NCBI GenBank assembly: GCA_022495995.1
Contig: JAFEMH010004900.1
Coordinates: forward strand, 62,001 to 126,000
Direction: 5' to 3'
From: Adenophora triphylla var. japonica
Taxonomy: Eukaryota > Streptophyta > Magnoliopsida > Asterales > Campanulaceae
DNA length: 64,000 bases
Part shown: in pieces, positions 21,571 through 32,518 of the stretch
Position numbering within the stretch: the stretch's first letter is position 1
How the letters are laid out: each line of letters begins with the position of its first letter
Translations under genes and position numbers: made by a program
Notes under the pieces: model-generated
What the model saw: the letters and a program-made list of their open reading frames with translations, nothing else
The model's database searches: none
Told to the model about the DNA's origin: nothing

Positions 21571-22830
21571 GTGAAGAAGGGCAATATGATTGCTACTACT
21601 TCAAGTATCTATATGATAGATATTTTCTTTTCGACTTCTTGTTCTTGGGTATATGATACATGATTGGATCCCACATTTGTTTAAATGTGCAAGGAACAAA
21701 GAATAGAAAGCCACTCAAATAAGGTAAATTAAACCTATGCATGGGAATGGAGCAAGAGTTGCAACATTAGCCATAAGGGACTTATGAAGTCACTTTGCCT
21801 TGTGAAGTAGTACTTGTTTTGAATAAGTATGACTACGTTCCGAATTTGAGTAGGAGTATTATTTCCGTTTCTTAAATGGATGATGAAGGATATAATTTTC
21901 TTATTTTCAATAAAAAGTTTTATATTCATTTAATGATATGCCTTATTGTATTGCATATGTCATTGAATGGTCTTCATATCCTTGAAGATGAGATACAAAA
22001 TAATATTGAAGATATCTAAAATATAAATGGGAATTCTGAACCAAACAATATGAACAACGCGTTCATATGGCATTGCCGGCTTGGTCAAATAAATAAGAAA
22101 CATATATCTAAACTCCATTAACATGGACTTTTAGACTCATATGACCATGAATCATTTGAGGAATGTGGATCTTATTTATTGGGAGTATTGACCAAACCAC
22201 CCTACACTAAGAGTAGTGGGAGGGCTAGTGACTTATTGGCCATTATACATGAAATCTATGTGGACCATTAAGCAGCATTGCTAGGGGAAGATTTCGGTAT
22301 TTCATCATATTTACCAATGACTTATCTAGATATGACTATGTCCATCTGATGAAGTACAAAGGTGAATCGTTTTAGATGTTTTAAACATTTCAAGATGAAG
22401 TACAAAACAATTTGGCAAAATTATTAAGCACTTCGATTAGATCGAGGTGATGAATATTTGAGCCAAGAGTTTGACAATCATCTCAAAACTATGAAATTGT
22501 TTCAAGAGTTGACTCCACACTGAACACCACTATGAATGGTGTGTCTGAAAGGAGGAATGGAACATTGTAGGACATGGTTCGTTCGATGATGTGTCAAGCA
22601 GACTTTCCTATTTCCTATTTCCTTTTGAGGATATGCATTAGAAATAATGCGGTTACAGATCGAGTCCCTACTAAATCGGTTCCTAAGGCCCCACATGAGA
22701 TGTGGCATGGAAGAAAACTTAGTTTGTCTTTCATGAAGATTTGGGGTTGCGAATCTTATGTAAAGAGACTTGTCTCTTATAAGTTAGCACCAAATTTGAC
22801 AAAGGTTATTTTCGGAAATTAATCTTACAA
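21571..22830 (+). pseudogene. Copia pre-integrase and integrase remnant
   Basis: Fragments of the GAG-pre-integrase region (LSRSIISVS, HMSLNGLHIL) occur around 21850-22000. The integrase trace follows, best at 22574-22822: MVRSMMCQADFP...NRVPTKSVPKAPHEMW and SLSFMKIWGCESYVKR, a block shared by Ty1/copia integrases. Many stops interrupt it. No intact catalytic triad can be read. Confidence 0.7.
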
Positions 22831-23084
22831 CCGCAAAGAGAACAAAATGTTTGTTGCTCTATACGATTCGTTTCTTGAGAAATAGTTTCTCAATAAAGAA
22901 TCTAGTGGGAGTAAAATTAATCTTGGAAGAAGTTCAAGAACCCGAAAATAATATGGAATCAAGAGTAGAGACAGAACCAAATTCACAAAGGAGTTGTGAA
23001 ACCGGTTCAAGATGCACAAGTCCATCGTAGATTGGATAGGTTACGATCCGAACTCAAGAAATAGTGATTTCTCGTTGCGGAAAG

Positions 23085-24560
23085 TGATGAAGTGGAAGTC
23101 ATTAAGAATGACGATCCTACTTGCTATCAAGAAGCGATGTCCTCTCCTAATTTGGATAAATGGTTAGGAACCATGGAATCCAAATTACAATCCATGTTTA
23201 ACAATCAAGTTTGGAACTTGATTGGGCTACCTAAAAGTGTAAAAACTAAAGGGTGCAAGTAGGTCTTCAAAGACCGACATGGATGTGAAGGTGTATACTT
23301 TCATGACTAAGGATTGTAACAAAGGGATTTAGGCAAATTCATAGTATTGACTATGTTGAAACCTTTTTCGCTAGTTACAATGCCAATGTCTATTAGAATT
23401 TCTATTGCCATCATTACATATTGTGACTATGTGATATGACAAATGGATGTCAAACAACTTTCTTTAAACGGAAAGATTATTAAGGATGTGTATAGTACAC
23501 AACCCGAATAGTTTGACGATCCAAGAAACTCTAATAGAGTATGCATGTTGCAAAGATCCATGAGATGGGTTGAAGCAAGCTTAAAGGAATTGGAATATTC
23601 GTTTTGATGAATTGGTCAAAGAGTTTGACTTTATCAAGTACGAAGATGAACCTTGTGTATGCATGAAATTCAGTGGGAGCGTAGTATTATATCTATTGTT
23701 TTATTACAATGATATCTTACTCATTGGAAAACAAAGTTCCGACACTTAAGACTGTCAAGTTTTGGTTAAGGAAAGGTTTCTCAATGAAAGATATGGGTGA
23801 AGCCGCTTACATCCTTGGCATCAAGATCTATAGAGATAGATCTAGAAGGATAAATTGGTTTGAGTCAAAGTGTTCACATTGACAAGATTCTTAGAAGAGT
23901 CTAAGAAGAGTAGCTTGTCAATGGGTCATGGTATTTCTCCTAGCAATATTCATTGTCTTATGACAAGTGATGAGCAAAAGGGAAATGAATGAAGTTCCAT
24001 ATGCTTCGGCATTTGGATCTGTCATGTATGCCATGATTTATACTAGACACGACGTCTCATATGCTTTGAGCATGATGAGTCGATACCAATCTGATCCTGT
24101 GATGAGAACCATTGGATGGCAGTCAAGATGATCCTTAAGTACTTAAAAAGAACTAAGGATACGTTCTTGGTATTTGAAAGATTGGAAGTTAATCTTGTTG
24201 TAAGGGTTACATAGACGCTAGCTTCCAAACTGACAAAGTTATTTTAAAATCGCAATTAGGATTTGTGTTTATGCTTATTAGAGGTGAAATTTTGATTGGA
24301 AGAGTTCCAAGCAGAAATTGTAGCCGATTCTACTACTAAGGCCATATTTTAGCAACATATGATGTAGCTGAAAGAGGCAGTTTGGATCAAAAGTTCCTTT
24401 AGTGTTTTGAAAACACTTCAAGTGTTTTTCCAAGTATCACTAATCCGTGGAACTTTGTTGTGATAATTATGGTGTCATTTGTGCAAACAATGGAACCAAA
24501 ATCACAACGGTGATCCAAACACTCTCTTAGACGTTCTTCGAGGAATTCATAAAGAATGAG
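23085..24560 (+). pseudogene. Copia reverse transcriptase and RNase H remnant
   Basis: Recognisable blocks in changing frames include NLDKWLGTMESKLQSMFNN, ISIAIITYCDYVI.QMDVKQLSLNG (the usual WQMDVKTAFLNG), CMLQRSMRWVEAS, then the RNase H region RHDVSYALSMMSRYQSDP and VLKKN.GYVLGI near 24040-24190. The YVDD catalytic motif is degraded. The text is roughly colinear with functional copia RT, so loss is by point mutation and small indels rather than large deletion. Confidence 0.8.
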
Positions 24561-24703
24561 AAGACGTTAAGATATACAAAGTATCAACCGATGATGACAT
24601 AAGGGATTCACTTACAAAGACCCTCGCATAGGCAGAAGCATGGTGGGCATGTTAGATCCATGAGTATTCGATACATAAATGGAGCCTAGTGCAAGTGGGA
24701 GAC

Positions 24704-26129
24704 TGTTGGTGTAATGCCCTAGGCTTTAGTTATGTTTAACTGAAAACCGTTATGTATCGTCTTTACCGTTTATGTTTATTATTTGATTATTATATAGTTT
24801 GCATATTTATTGTAATAATCTCCGTCCCTAATTATTAAGAGAATAATTAGTATAATTGTCAATGGATAATCATATGATGATTATATGCGTAGAGATGCAC
24901 ATTGAAATTATGGGTACTTGTTAGAGAACAAGTGACTGGACTTGACCCGTATGAGATTTATGTCATGGTCAAATGTCATAATTAAATCTCATATGGTTAC
25001 TTCATTTAGTCCCTAGACCTGAGATTATCATGACCTTACATGTGATGAAAAGTTATGTTTGATTTTAGTCAAACGGTATCTTAACACGATATCTATAAAG
25101 GCTATCTTTGGCATGATCGGATTCATGATGGGAAGGATGATAAGTCAAGATGGAATTTGTCCCTCGAAAGAGAGATGTTTTGCTTGGGCCCCTCGATGAG
25201 TGATAATGATGAAAGCGTGTGGCCACACCCCAATATGATTGGACTATCATTATACTCAAGATCGAGAAAGCATTGAACAAATACAAGTTGACGTGGACCA
25301 TGACTTGTGTTCAATATAACATCGTGAGACAAAGGGAAAAATGGAAGTGTACCATTGGAAACGTGAACTCTTACGTTGTGTTATTTGGGTAGACATAATG
25401 GCTTGCTAGAGTCCGCTTATGTCTTATGAGGGTCGATATGATCGGACTCATTGCCAACATAATACAATCCTATTGGGTCACACACAAATAGAATGAGTTG
25501 GTTGAACCAAGGGAAGAATGATTGAGAGTTTATGTATTTGGCAACTTATGTCACGCGACATAACTAGCCACTGGCTAGTTATGTCACGCGACATAACTAG
25601 CCACTGGCTACTTATGTCACGCGACATAACTAGCCGCGAGCAGCGTTTTGACGGCTGTTCTCCTAATTCGATTAGGAAACATATTTACACTAAAGTAGTA
25701 TAAATATGTGAGGTCTGTCAACCCTAAGGTCTGGCCGAAATTTTCAAGGGAAAATCATAACAAAATACTCTCAATATTCTTCCATAAGTTTTAGGAATCT
25801 AGCAATTCCCAACCCGAGAATTGTTCTCGACATTCATATTTGTGTGGATTACCAAAAGAGGGTCTTAGTTTTGTTCAAACAAATCAAAGACCTAGAGTTC
25901 AAATCTGAAGATCCAAAGGAGTTGAAGATTCGAAGATTTGAAGATCAAAAGTTTGTGATTACAAATCACATAATTATCCTTTCGATAGCTCAAGACCGGA
26001 AAGCAATTTAGGTTGGTAAATTCTATCTCATAGCAATTCAATTTAATCGTATAAAACGGATCTTAGGGCTTGGGTTTTGTGTTAATTTTATGCTTAATTC
26101 CGCTGCGCATGGACCCATAAAACCCAACA
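24704..26129 (+). repeat. Copia 3' LTR
   Basis: 1426 bp, TGTTGG...CCCAACA. About 98% like the 5' LTR by eye. It has the same three 33-bp-spaced ATGTCACGCGACAT boxes at 25548, 25581 and 25614. Confidence 0.95.
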
Positions 26130-26483
26130 GGCGATAGGAGTGTGCACGTCATTCGGATCCACCAAAACCATCCCAATGCCATTACCTCTCTTATTTGCTG
26201 CACCATCGAAGAATAGCTGCCATCGGTTACCGCTTTCCACCACAAAGATTCCCTCATCAGGAAATTGAAGATCTGGCCCTCGGACTTCTGTACTGGGAGA
26301 GTCAGCCAACTGATCAGCCAAAGCCTGCCCCTTGATTGCCTTTCGGGTCATATACTTGATATTGAACTCTGCTAGGAAGAAAGTCCATTTTGCGAGCCTG
26401 GTGGATATACTGCCTCTGTCATTCTGAAATAAGTACTTAATCGGGTCCATTTTAGAGACCAGATGCACTGTATGAGACAGCAT
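26130..26483 (-). CDS. T2 RNase H end and second RNase H start
   Basis: A minus frame from 26483 into the copia boundary. It starts with MLSHTVHLVSKMDPIKYLF, the last part of the gypsy RNase H/connection. It passes the linker IKGQALADQLADSP and opens the second RNase H with WQLFFDGAANKRGNGIGMVL, whose first catalytic aspartate (FFDGAA) is present. A single TAA at about 26493 separates it from the RT frame. The rest of the domain lies at 17697-18089. Confidence 0.85.
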
Positions 26484-26492
26484 GTAATGTTT

Positions 26493-27326
26493 TTACTTTC
26501 CAACCACCCAAACCAAGGCTGCACACGTCTTCTCTAGAGCGGAATAATTCAACTCGCTCCCCTGGAGTTTACGGCTGACAAAATAGATGGCATTTTCTAC
26601 CTTTGAGTCTTTCTTTTCCTGCGCTAGCATAGCTCCAACAGTTGTGTCTGTGACTGTCAAGTATAAAAGCAGAGGCTTGCTCCCATGTGGTGGACAAAGG
26701 ATGGGGGGATTGACAAGATAAGCTTTGATCTTCTCGAAGGCTAATTGGCACTCTTCATTGCAAACCACCTCCTGGTTCTTTTTCAGCAGCTTGAATATCG
26801 GCTCGCACATTGAGGTCAGCTGGTTGACAAACCGCTTGATATATTGTAGACGGTCCAAAAAACCTTTTACCTCAGACACAGTCCTCGGCGGCTTCATCTC
26901 GACGATTGCCTTGATCTTTCTCGGATCCACCTCGATACCACGTTCTGTGACCATGTACCCCAAGACTTTGCCACGGACAACCCCGAAGGTGCACTTTGCT
27001 GGATTCAATCTCATGGAATGCTCTCGTAGTCTGTTGAAGAATTTCCTCAGATCAATAAAGTGTTGCCCGTCTGACCCCTTCAAATGAATGATCATGTCGT
27101 CAACATACACCTCAATTTCCTTGTGGATCATATCATGGAAAAGAGTGGTGACGGCCCTTTGATAGGTAGCCCCAGCATTCTTCAACCCAAACGGCATCAC
27201 CGTATAACAGTAAGTACCCCAAGGAGTAGTAAACGTTGTCTTTTCTTGATCTGCTTCAGCCATCTTGATCTGATTATACCCATCAAAACCATCAACAAAA
27301 GATTTGACTTCATAATTCGTCGACAA
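26493..27326 (-). CDS. T2 reverse transcriptase and RNase H, 5'-truncated
   Basis: 277 codons. Residues 10-20 hold FVDGFDGYNQI (catalytic D12), residues 44-58 MPFGLKNAGATYQRA, and residues 74-77 YVDD. The thumb (RGIEVDPRKIKAI) and the RNase H domain (LTVTDTTVGAMLAQ ... NYSALEKTCAALV) follow. All polymerase catalytic aspartates are present, but the fingers are missing because the element is cut at 27328 by CACTA sequence. The frame ends at a single TAA before the RNase H tail. Confidence 0.9.
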   Translation of the reverse strand: MSTNYEVKSFVDGFDGYNQIKMAEADQEKTTFTTPWGTYCYTVMPFGLKNAGATYQRAVTTLFHDMIHKEIEVYVDDMIIHLKGSDGQHFIDLRKFFNRLREHSMRLNPAKCTFGVVRGKVLGYMVTERGIEVDPRKIKAIVEMKPPRTVSEVKGFLDRLQYIKRFVNQLTSMCEPIFKLLKKNQEVVCNEECQLAFEKIKAYLVNPPILCPPHGSKPLLLYLTVTDTTVGAMLAQEKKDSKVENAIYFVSRKLQGSELNYSALEKTCAALVWVVGK

Positions 27327-27328
27327 CT

Positions 27329-28791
27329 TACTACCACCGATGGATTATTTCGTCGGTAAATGTATTGTATTTACCGACGAACGTATTACGTCCGTAAATT
27401 GTACCCAATTTACTGACAGAGCAGTCTGTCGGTAAATTGTACAGAATTAAAAAAATGAATTACTTAGAAAGCCACCAGCAACCTGTTCAAATAGCCAAAT
27501 ACCAATATTCAGATACAACTCAATTAAACATTCACAAAAAATATAAAAAAAACAAATTCAACGTTCACCAAATTCTAAAAAACAATATAAAAACTACATA
27601 AGTTTGATTACAAGCCAAATAAAACACAAGTTTAATAACTATGACCGCCACCACCACTTCACCTACTAGTGTCACGACCACCATACAAATCAAGGTTTTG
27701 ACCGACTGATAAGGCAGAGGCATTACCTCTAGTAGGTTGTTGTTGTTGCAAATTAATGGTTGTCATTACTTGTTGCATGCGCTTCTCAAACTGTCATTGC
27801 GAAACTTCTCGCTCTTGCCGAAGACGTTCCTCAAACTTGCTTTCCAATTGACGATATGAAACTTCTCGCTCTTGACGCTCTATCTCCACTTGACTTTGTA
27901 CCTCTTTCTGAACCCGAGCATCGAATGTCTCTTGATCCACATTCTGACTACTGGAAGAAGAAAAGGATTGTGTAGTATATGGTTTGCTTAATAGCATGTC
28001 AAAAAACTCAGCACTATGTGGTCCGAATCCAGGCAAGTGATCTCCCTTTGGTTGGTTTTCTTCGAGGACAATGGCATTCCAAAGTTTTTCACGAAATGCG
28101 GGCCGCTCGGTGCTCTCAGTATCCATACTTCCTTTTTCAATAGCATCCTCACGAACACGCTTCTAATACTCTTCCCGACAAAAAAAAAAACATTATCCAA
28201 TATGATAAAAAAATAATATTTCTTTAACTAAATAATTTATAATTTACTAATAGAAAATACTATTAACACTTACATAAAAGCCCCAGTAATAAGGGTTAAT
28301 CCATTTTGGCCTGAGCCATCAGGAGCCTCCGTAGTATGCATACCAATAAATACAGCAGCTGCATCAGCCTTATCTCCATGTTTCTTTTTTCTTAACATAT
28401 AAAAAAATTATAAATTCAAAATTTTATCAAATAATAACAATATATGAATCAAATAGAGTACTGGTTAATTTACAAACGAAAGTAAATTAAGTAAATTTAC
28501 CATACGGTGCCAAGTATCGCTGAAGTTGATAGTTTCCCCCGTATGTACACTTCCATGCCCTGCTTTTGAGTTCCTGTTAGTATTTGCTATTTCTGAATTT
28601 CTTTGAAATTTCTCACTTCTCCAATGTGCTTCTCACTGCTCCCATTCACTTGGTGTGCAATTAGCTGAAGGCAAACCATCCTTTAGCCACTTTTGTTTCA
28701 TTTCAAATATTTTACCACTGTATCGCTTAGCAACTAATTTCTTGATAGCCTTCTCTATCTAAATCTCTGAGAACCCGGGGCATGAATATTT
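27329..28791 (-). mobile_element. CACTA (En/Spm) element fragment A
   Basis: The left edge reads TACTACCACCGATGG, followed by subterminal repeats of CCGTCGGTAAATTG and ACCGACGAA type (27340-27440), as in CACTA ends. The interior carries an En/Spm-type transposase remnant on the minus strand. The right edge is cut by another CACTA end at 28792. It inserted into, or joined, the T2 RT. Confidence 0.7.
27656..28780 (-). pseudogene. En/Spm-type plant transposase remnant
   Basis: The minus-strand reading matches the plant En/Spm transposase family (Transposase_24 type) in order: KRYSGKIFEMKQKWL, then SEKFQRNSEIANTNR with HTGETINFSDTWHRM, then FIGMHTTEAPDGSG, then a coiled coil rich in QEREVSYRQLE repeats at 27794-28126, and a C-terminus RMQQVMTTINLQQQQ. 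AT-rich gaps at 28140-28290 and 28390-28500 look like introns. In-frame stops and missing exons make it a pseudogene. This class binds the subterminal repeats and supports excision. Confidence 0.7.
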
Positions 28792-29417
28792 CACTACAAG
28801 GAAAACCGAATATAGAGACGGAAAATTAGAGACGGACGGAGTCTGTAGCTAATTTGGAGACAGATTAGAGACAGACCCAAAAATTAGAGACAAATTCAAA
28901 ATCTGTCTCTAATTTAGAGACGGATTTGGAATCTGTCTCCAATTTAGAGACGGATTCAGAATTCATCTATAATTTAGAGACGAATTCTGAATCTGTCTCT
29001 AGTTTAGAGACAAATTTTGAAGCTGTCTCTAAATTAGAGACGAATTTTGTATATGTCTCTAATTTAGAGACGGATACAAAATCTGTCTCTAAACTTTGGA
29101 GACAGATGTTGAATCTGTCTCTAAATCAGAGACAGATTTTAATCCGTCTCTAAATTAGAGACCGATTCAACATCTATCTCCAAAGTTTAGAGACAAATTT
29201 TGTACCCGTCTCTAAATTAGAGACATATACAAATTTTGAAGTTGTCTCTAAATTAGAGACGAATTTTAATCCGTCTCTAATTTAGAGACACATTTTTTTA
29301 ATCAGTCTCTAATTTAGTGACGGATACAAAATCTATCTCTAAAATTTAGAGACAGTTTTAGTATTTGTCTCTAAATTAGTGACGTGTTCAAAATCTGTCT
29401 CTAATTTAGAGACATGT
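28792..29417 (+). mobile_element. CACTA element B, left terminus with subterminal repeat array
   Basis: Starts with CACTACAAGGAAAACC, the canonical CACTA terminal sequence, then about 600 bp of alternating TTAGAGACGGA and TCTGTCTCTAA words in both orientations, about every 15-40 bases. Such arrays bind the TNPA-like transposase in En/Spm. The matching right terminus (ending in TAGTG) was not found, so the rest of the element is lost or replaced by the tandem repeats that follow. Confidence 0.7.
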
Positions 29418-29736
29418 CCTTTATTTATTTTTTATTTTTTATAAATTTTTTATTGAATAGGAAATAATATTTTAGACTTTTGTTTACTACATACATTTTT
29501 TACAAAAATGTATAGAAAAAAAGCTAAACAAACGAAAGTATATAAAAGAAAAGAGTGACGGACTATCCTTTATTTATTTTTAATTTTTTATAAATTTTTT
29601 ATTTAATAGAAAATAATATTTTAGACTTTTATTTACTACATACATTTTTTTCAAAAAGGTATAGAAAAAAACTAAACAAACGAAATTATATAAAAGAAAA
29701 GAGGGACGGACTATCCTTTATTTATTTTTATTTTTA
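29418..29736 (+). repeat. About 150-bp tandem repeat, two copies plus a partial third
   Basis: Units begin CTTTATTTATTTTT and end GACGGACTATC. Two nearly identical copies start at about 29418 and 29570, and a third start near 29715 is cut off by the minisatellite. Confidence 0.85.
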
Positions 29737-30425
29737 GGGTATAAGATATATGATAAATGGTATAAGGTATAATGTATAGGTATATGATTTAGGGTATAAG
29801 GTATAATGTTTAGGGTATAGGGTTTAGGGTATAAGGGATAAGGTATAGGTATATGACTTAGGGTTTAGGGTATAGGGTATAAGGTATAAGTATAGACTTA
29901 GGGTTTAGGGTATAGGGTATAAGGCCTAAGGTTTAGGGTATAGGGTTTAGGATATAAGGTATAATGTATAGGTATATGATTTAGGGTTTAGTGTATAGGG
30001 TATAAGGTATAAGTTTTAAGGTATAGGGTTTAGGGTTTAGGTATAAGGGATAAGGTATAGGTATATGACTTATGGTTTAGGGTATATAGTATAAGGTATA
30101 GGTATACGACTTAGGATTTAGGGTATAAGGTATAAGGTTAGGGTATAAGGTATACGACTTAGGATTTAGGGTTAGGGTATAAGGTATAATGTATAGGTAT
30201 ATGATTTAGGGTATAAGGTATAAGGTTTAGGGTATAGGGTTTAAGGTATAAGGGATAAGGTATAGGTATATGACTTATGGTTTAGGGTATAGGGTATAAG
30301 GTATAGGTATATGACTTAGTGTTTAGGGTATAGAGTTTAAGATATAGGTATACGACTTAGGGTTTAGGGTATAGGGTATAAGGTATAAGGTATAAGGTAT
30401 AAGGGTTAGGGTACAAGGGTTATCA
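29737..30425 (+). repeat. TTTAGGG/TATAGGG-type degenerate minisatellite
   Basis: About 690 bp of interleaved TTTAGGGTATAAGGTATA-like units. Many contain TTTAGGG, the plant telomere word, but never in perfect tandem runs. It abuts the LINE fragment on the right. Confidence 0.9.
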
Positions 30426-31128
30426 ACCGTAAAATCAAAGTCCGATGTCCAACAAAAACATCGAAAACTGCTATTTGCAATAACATTATATTCTCTGGCC
30501 AAAGCTTTTGTAAAATCATCATTGCTTGACATATAAACAAGATCATGTCTAGGTTCCAACAAACCCACATTGAAATTATCTTTCAAGCCCCATATCTGTT
30601 TAATGTGATCGTAAATTACCTTAAGCTGTGGTCTACCCACCGAGAATTTCAACACCAATGTATACTTCAATCTTTCCACAGCTGCTTGGACTTCTCTATC
30701 AGTGAGAATCAAAGCATTGGTACCATCAATCTTCGATGTAGCTCTAAGTGGGGCATCCAATCCTTCAAAAGGATTCAAAAAAATTCCATCCACCCCACGA
30801 TCACCCTTCAAAGCCGCCGAATATGATAAAGGATTCTTGGTAGGAGCAGTTGTTGCCTACCCATCCATTCATGAAGAAATTGATCCTTTCTCTCCCAAAT
30901 TAAGGCCTGTAAACTGCCCCCACCTGTCGCCAACAATGGAGGAATACCTCCATTAGCATTCCTAGCTTTAGGAATCACCCCAACAGCCCCTTGTGCAAGT
31001 GACGGCTGGACATACAAGGCAGCCGAAATCCGCCCCAATATATTATGTTTCTGCTGTAACAACTGCTCACCACTAATCCCCACCGCCTGAGGGTCACCAC
31101 CATGAAGAACGGGAGCCTCCATGGCCAA
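30426..31128 (-). pseudogene. LINE (L1-type) ORF1, N-terminal part with DUF4283-like domain
   Basis: Begins at ATG 31128 (MAMEAPVLHGGD), shifts frame near 30830, and continues in the frame 30811-30430. There it has the DUF4283-like pattern LVLKFSVGRPQLKVIYDHI, WGLKDNFNVGLLEPRHDLVYM and FRCFCWTSDFDF. This domain is common in plant L1 ORF1 proteins, which bind RNA for target-primed reverse transcription. The sequence stops at 30430 where the minisatellite begins, so the zinc knuckle, endonuclease and RT are missing. The 5' end is kept and the 3' end lost, the reverse of normal LINE truncation. Confidence 0.7.
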
Positions 31129-32100
31129 TGCCGGCCTGATTTTCTCTCTCTAGACCTACTTTTTTCTAGGCTTTTTTTTTAATGACATGAAAAAAGTTTC
31201 AATGAAGGGTAAGTTTGAGTTTTTGTCCTAAAACAACATGTATTTTGACAAAATTTTTAATTCTAAAATGACATGTATTTTGAACCGCAGTGAGTATAAT
31301 AATAAATATTTGCAACATGAGTATTATTCACCAACACTCTCTCTCTCTATAAATAAAACACACACTATCTATCTAAACAAAACACACACACTGTCTCTCT
31401 AGGACCAAACCAACACCACCTGGCTCAAAAATGGTCCAAATGCCCCCCACCAGGTCGGCCAAACATTGCCCAAAAACGGCCCCAATAGCTGACCACAAGG
31501 CGGCCGCCTGGAGAAAACCGAGGCCGGTGCCTAAACACCAGAAAAACAGCCCATTTGATGCCCAGGTGAGGCGGCCTCCTGGCTTCATCCGAGGTTGGTG
31601 CCTCACCTCCAGCCGTTTGGCCCCAAAATTGTCAAAGCTTGTGCGGACGCCTGAGAAGAAATAAAGCTGCCGCCTCAGAAACAGAAAGAATGCCCCCGTT
31701 TGTGCTAAGTGAGGCGGCCGCCTGGAGCAAGATGAGGCTGCCGCATAACCACCATTACCCCGCCCCCATTTTTTTCAATTCCCGCCCTTTCCTCTCTCAA
31801 ATAATTTAACATTCGCGCCCCTCCCCTTTTCCCCCTAATTACAACGCCCTTTTCCCCCAAATTAGTACGCAGAGTACTGTACTGATGGAAGAGAATAACG
31901 ATAGATCTTATAATCGCATTTAGATCGCTCCCCCCATTTCCAATCCTTCAATTTCAATGGCATCTTGAGTCATATTTAGTCAATGTCCTCTAGGTAAGGC
32001 AGATGAATTAGCTCATGTGCACCAGCCATTATCAAGATTCAGGGAAGTGGTCTTAAATCCCACCCATCTAGCGGTTCCCATGATGGTGATGTGTCGAAGG
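31129..32100. other. LINE leader and gene-free flank
   Basis: No gene. On the minus strand this would be the LINE 5' leader; it holds several GC-rich GAGGCGGCCGCCTGG-like words (31495-31740) and CT/GA runs near 31330-31400. Pyrimidine-rich sequence at 31750-31860. Confidence 0.4.
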
Positions 32101-32136
32101 TGCTGAAGCGACGCGGTTCACCATAGTGTTGGAAAC

Positions 32137-32440
32137 ATGGCACTTGATTGTTCTGTGGTTCAAGCTCCCAGTGTCTCTTGTGCTGTGAAGGAGGACATCT
32201 CTGGGCAAGCAGCTAAAAATGTATTGAAAGAAGCAGAAGCGGCAAAAGACTTTGCAGATCGTGTTAAGGTCTATTTTTTTGTTGTTCTTCATGAGTATTT
32301 TTCACTTTGGAAAATTTTTATCATGTTTTTTTCAGTTTGTTGGTGTTGCCATTTCATTCCCAGGCATTAAGCCTTTTGATGACGCCAAGCTATTCAGGGT
32401 CAGAACGGTTTATGGATATCTGGCAGGATATATTTTGTGG
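32137..32440 (+). pseudogene. Unidentified two-exon gene fragment
   Basis: The first part reads MALDCSVVQAPSVSC...AAKNVLKEAEAAKDFADRV and ends at a GT (32269 region, TTAAGGTCTATT). A T-rich tract ends in an AG near 32363, after which the sequence reads as protein again (IKPFDDAKLFRVRTV). This looks like two exons of a cellular gene or captured gene, but I do not recognise the product. No further exons are visible; T3 begins about 80 bases downstream. Confidence 0.3.
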
Positions 32441-32518
32441 CTTGATGTACCTAGAACACAACACAAAAGAGCAACGTTAAGGTCAAAGTTGGATGTTACT
32501 CCAACTCAGGCCCTCGGG

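Larger units (their letters stand above)
18090..26129 (+). mobile_element. Ty1/copia retrotransposon, complete ends, decayed interior
   Basis: LTRs at 18090-19516 and 24704-26129 begin TGTTGG and end CCCAAC(A). The target duplication GGCGA is at 18085-18089 and 26130-26134. A primer-binding site TGGTATCGAGCCC follows the 5' LTR at 19518-19530 (one base off the tRNA-Met complement). The tract GCAAGTGGGAGAC sits just before the 3' LTR. Gag, integrase, RT and RNase H traces follow the copia order on the plus strand but are full of stops and shifts. The LTRs differ at only about 2% of sites by eye, so the insertion is younger than the coding decay. The element sits inside the T2 second RNase H. 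Confidence 0.95.
12349..27328 (-). mobile_element. T2: Tat-type Ty3/gypsy element with antisense extra gene, split by two insertions
   Basis: On the minus strand, read from 27328 down: RT (26493-27326), RNase H and start of the second RNase H (26130-26483), a copia insertion, rest of the second RNase H (17697-18089), the N1 insertion, then integrase (15810-14535). On the plus strand, downstream of integrase, lies an extra gene (12352-13905). Removing each insertion with one copy of its target duplication restores the reading frame across the gap, so pol was largely open when the insertions occurred. Gag, protease and the RT N-terminus are missing on the right, cut by a CACTA fragment. The 3' LTR is missing on the left, where the element joins T1. 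T4 (39551-45175) belongs to the same family. Confidence 0.85.

Noticed and set aside
28926..29153. 75-codon frame with SNLETDSE repeats
   Set aside because: It lies in the CACTA B subterminal repeat array and reflects TTAGAGACGGA words.
29737..30425. Interstitial telomere
   Set aside because: TTTAGGG never occurs in perfect tandem; units are mixed with TATAGGG and TATAAGG, so it is better called a degenerate minisatellite.
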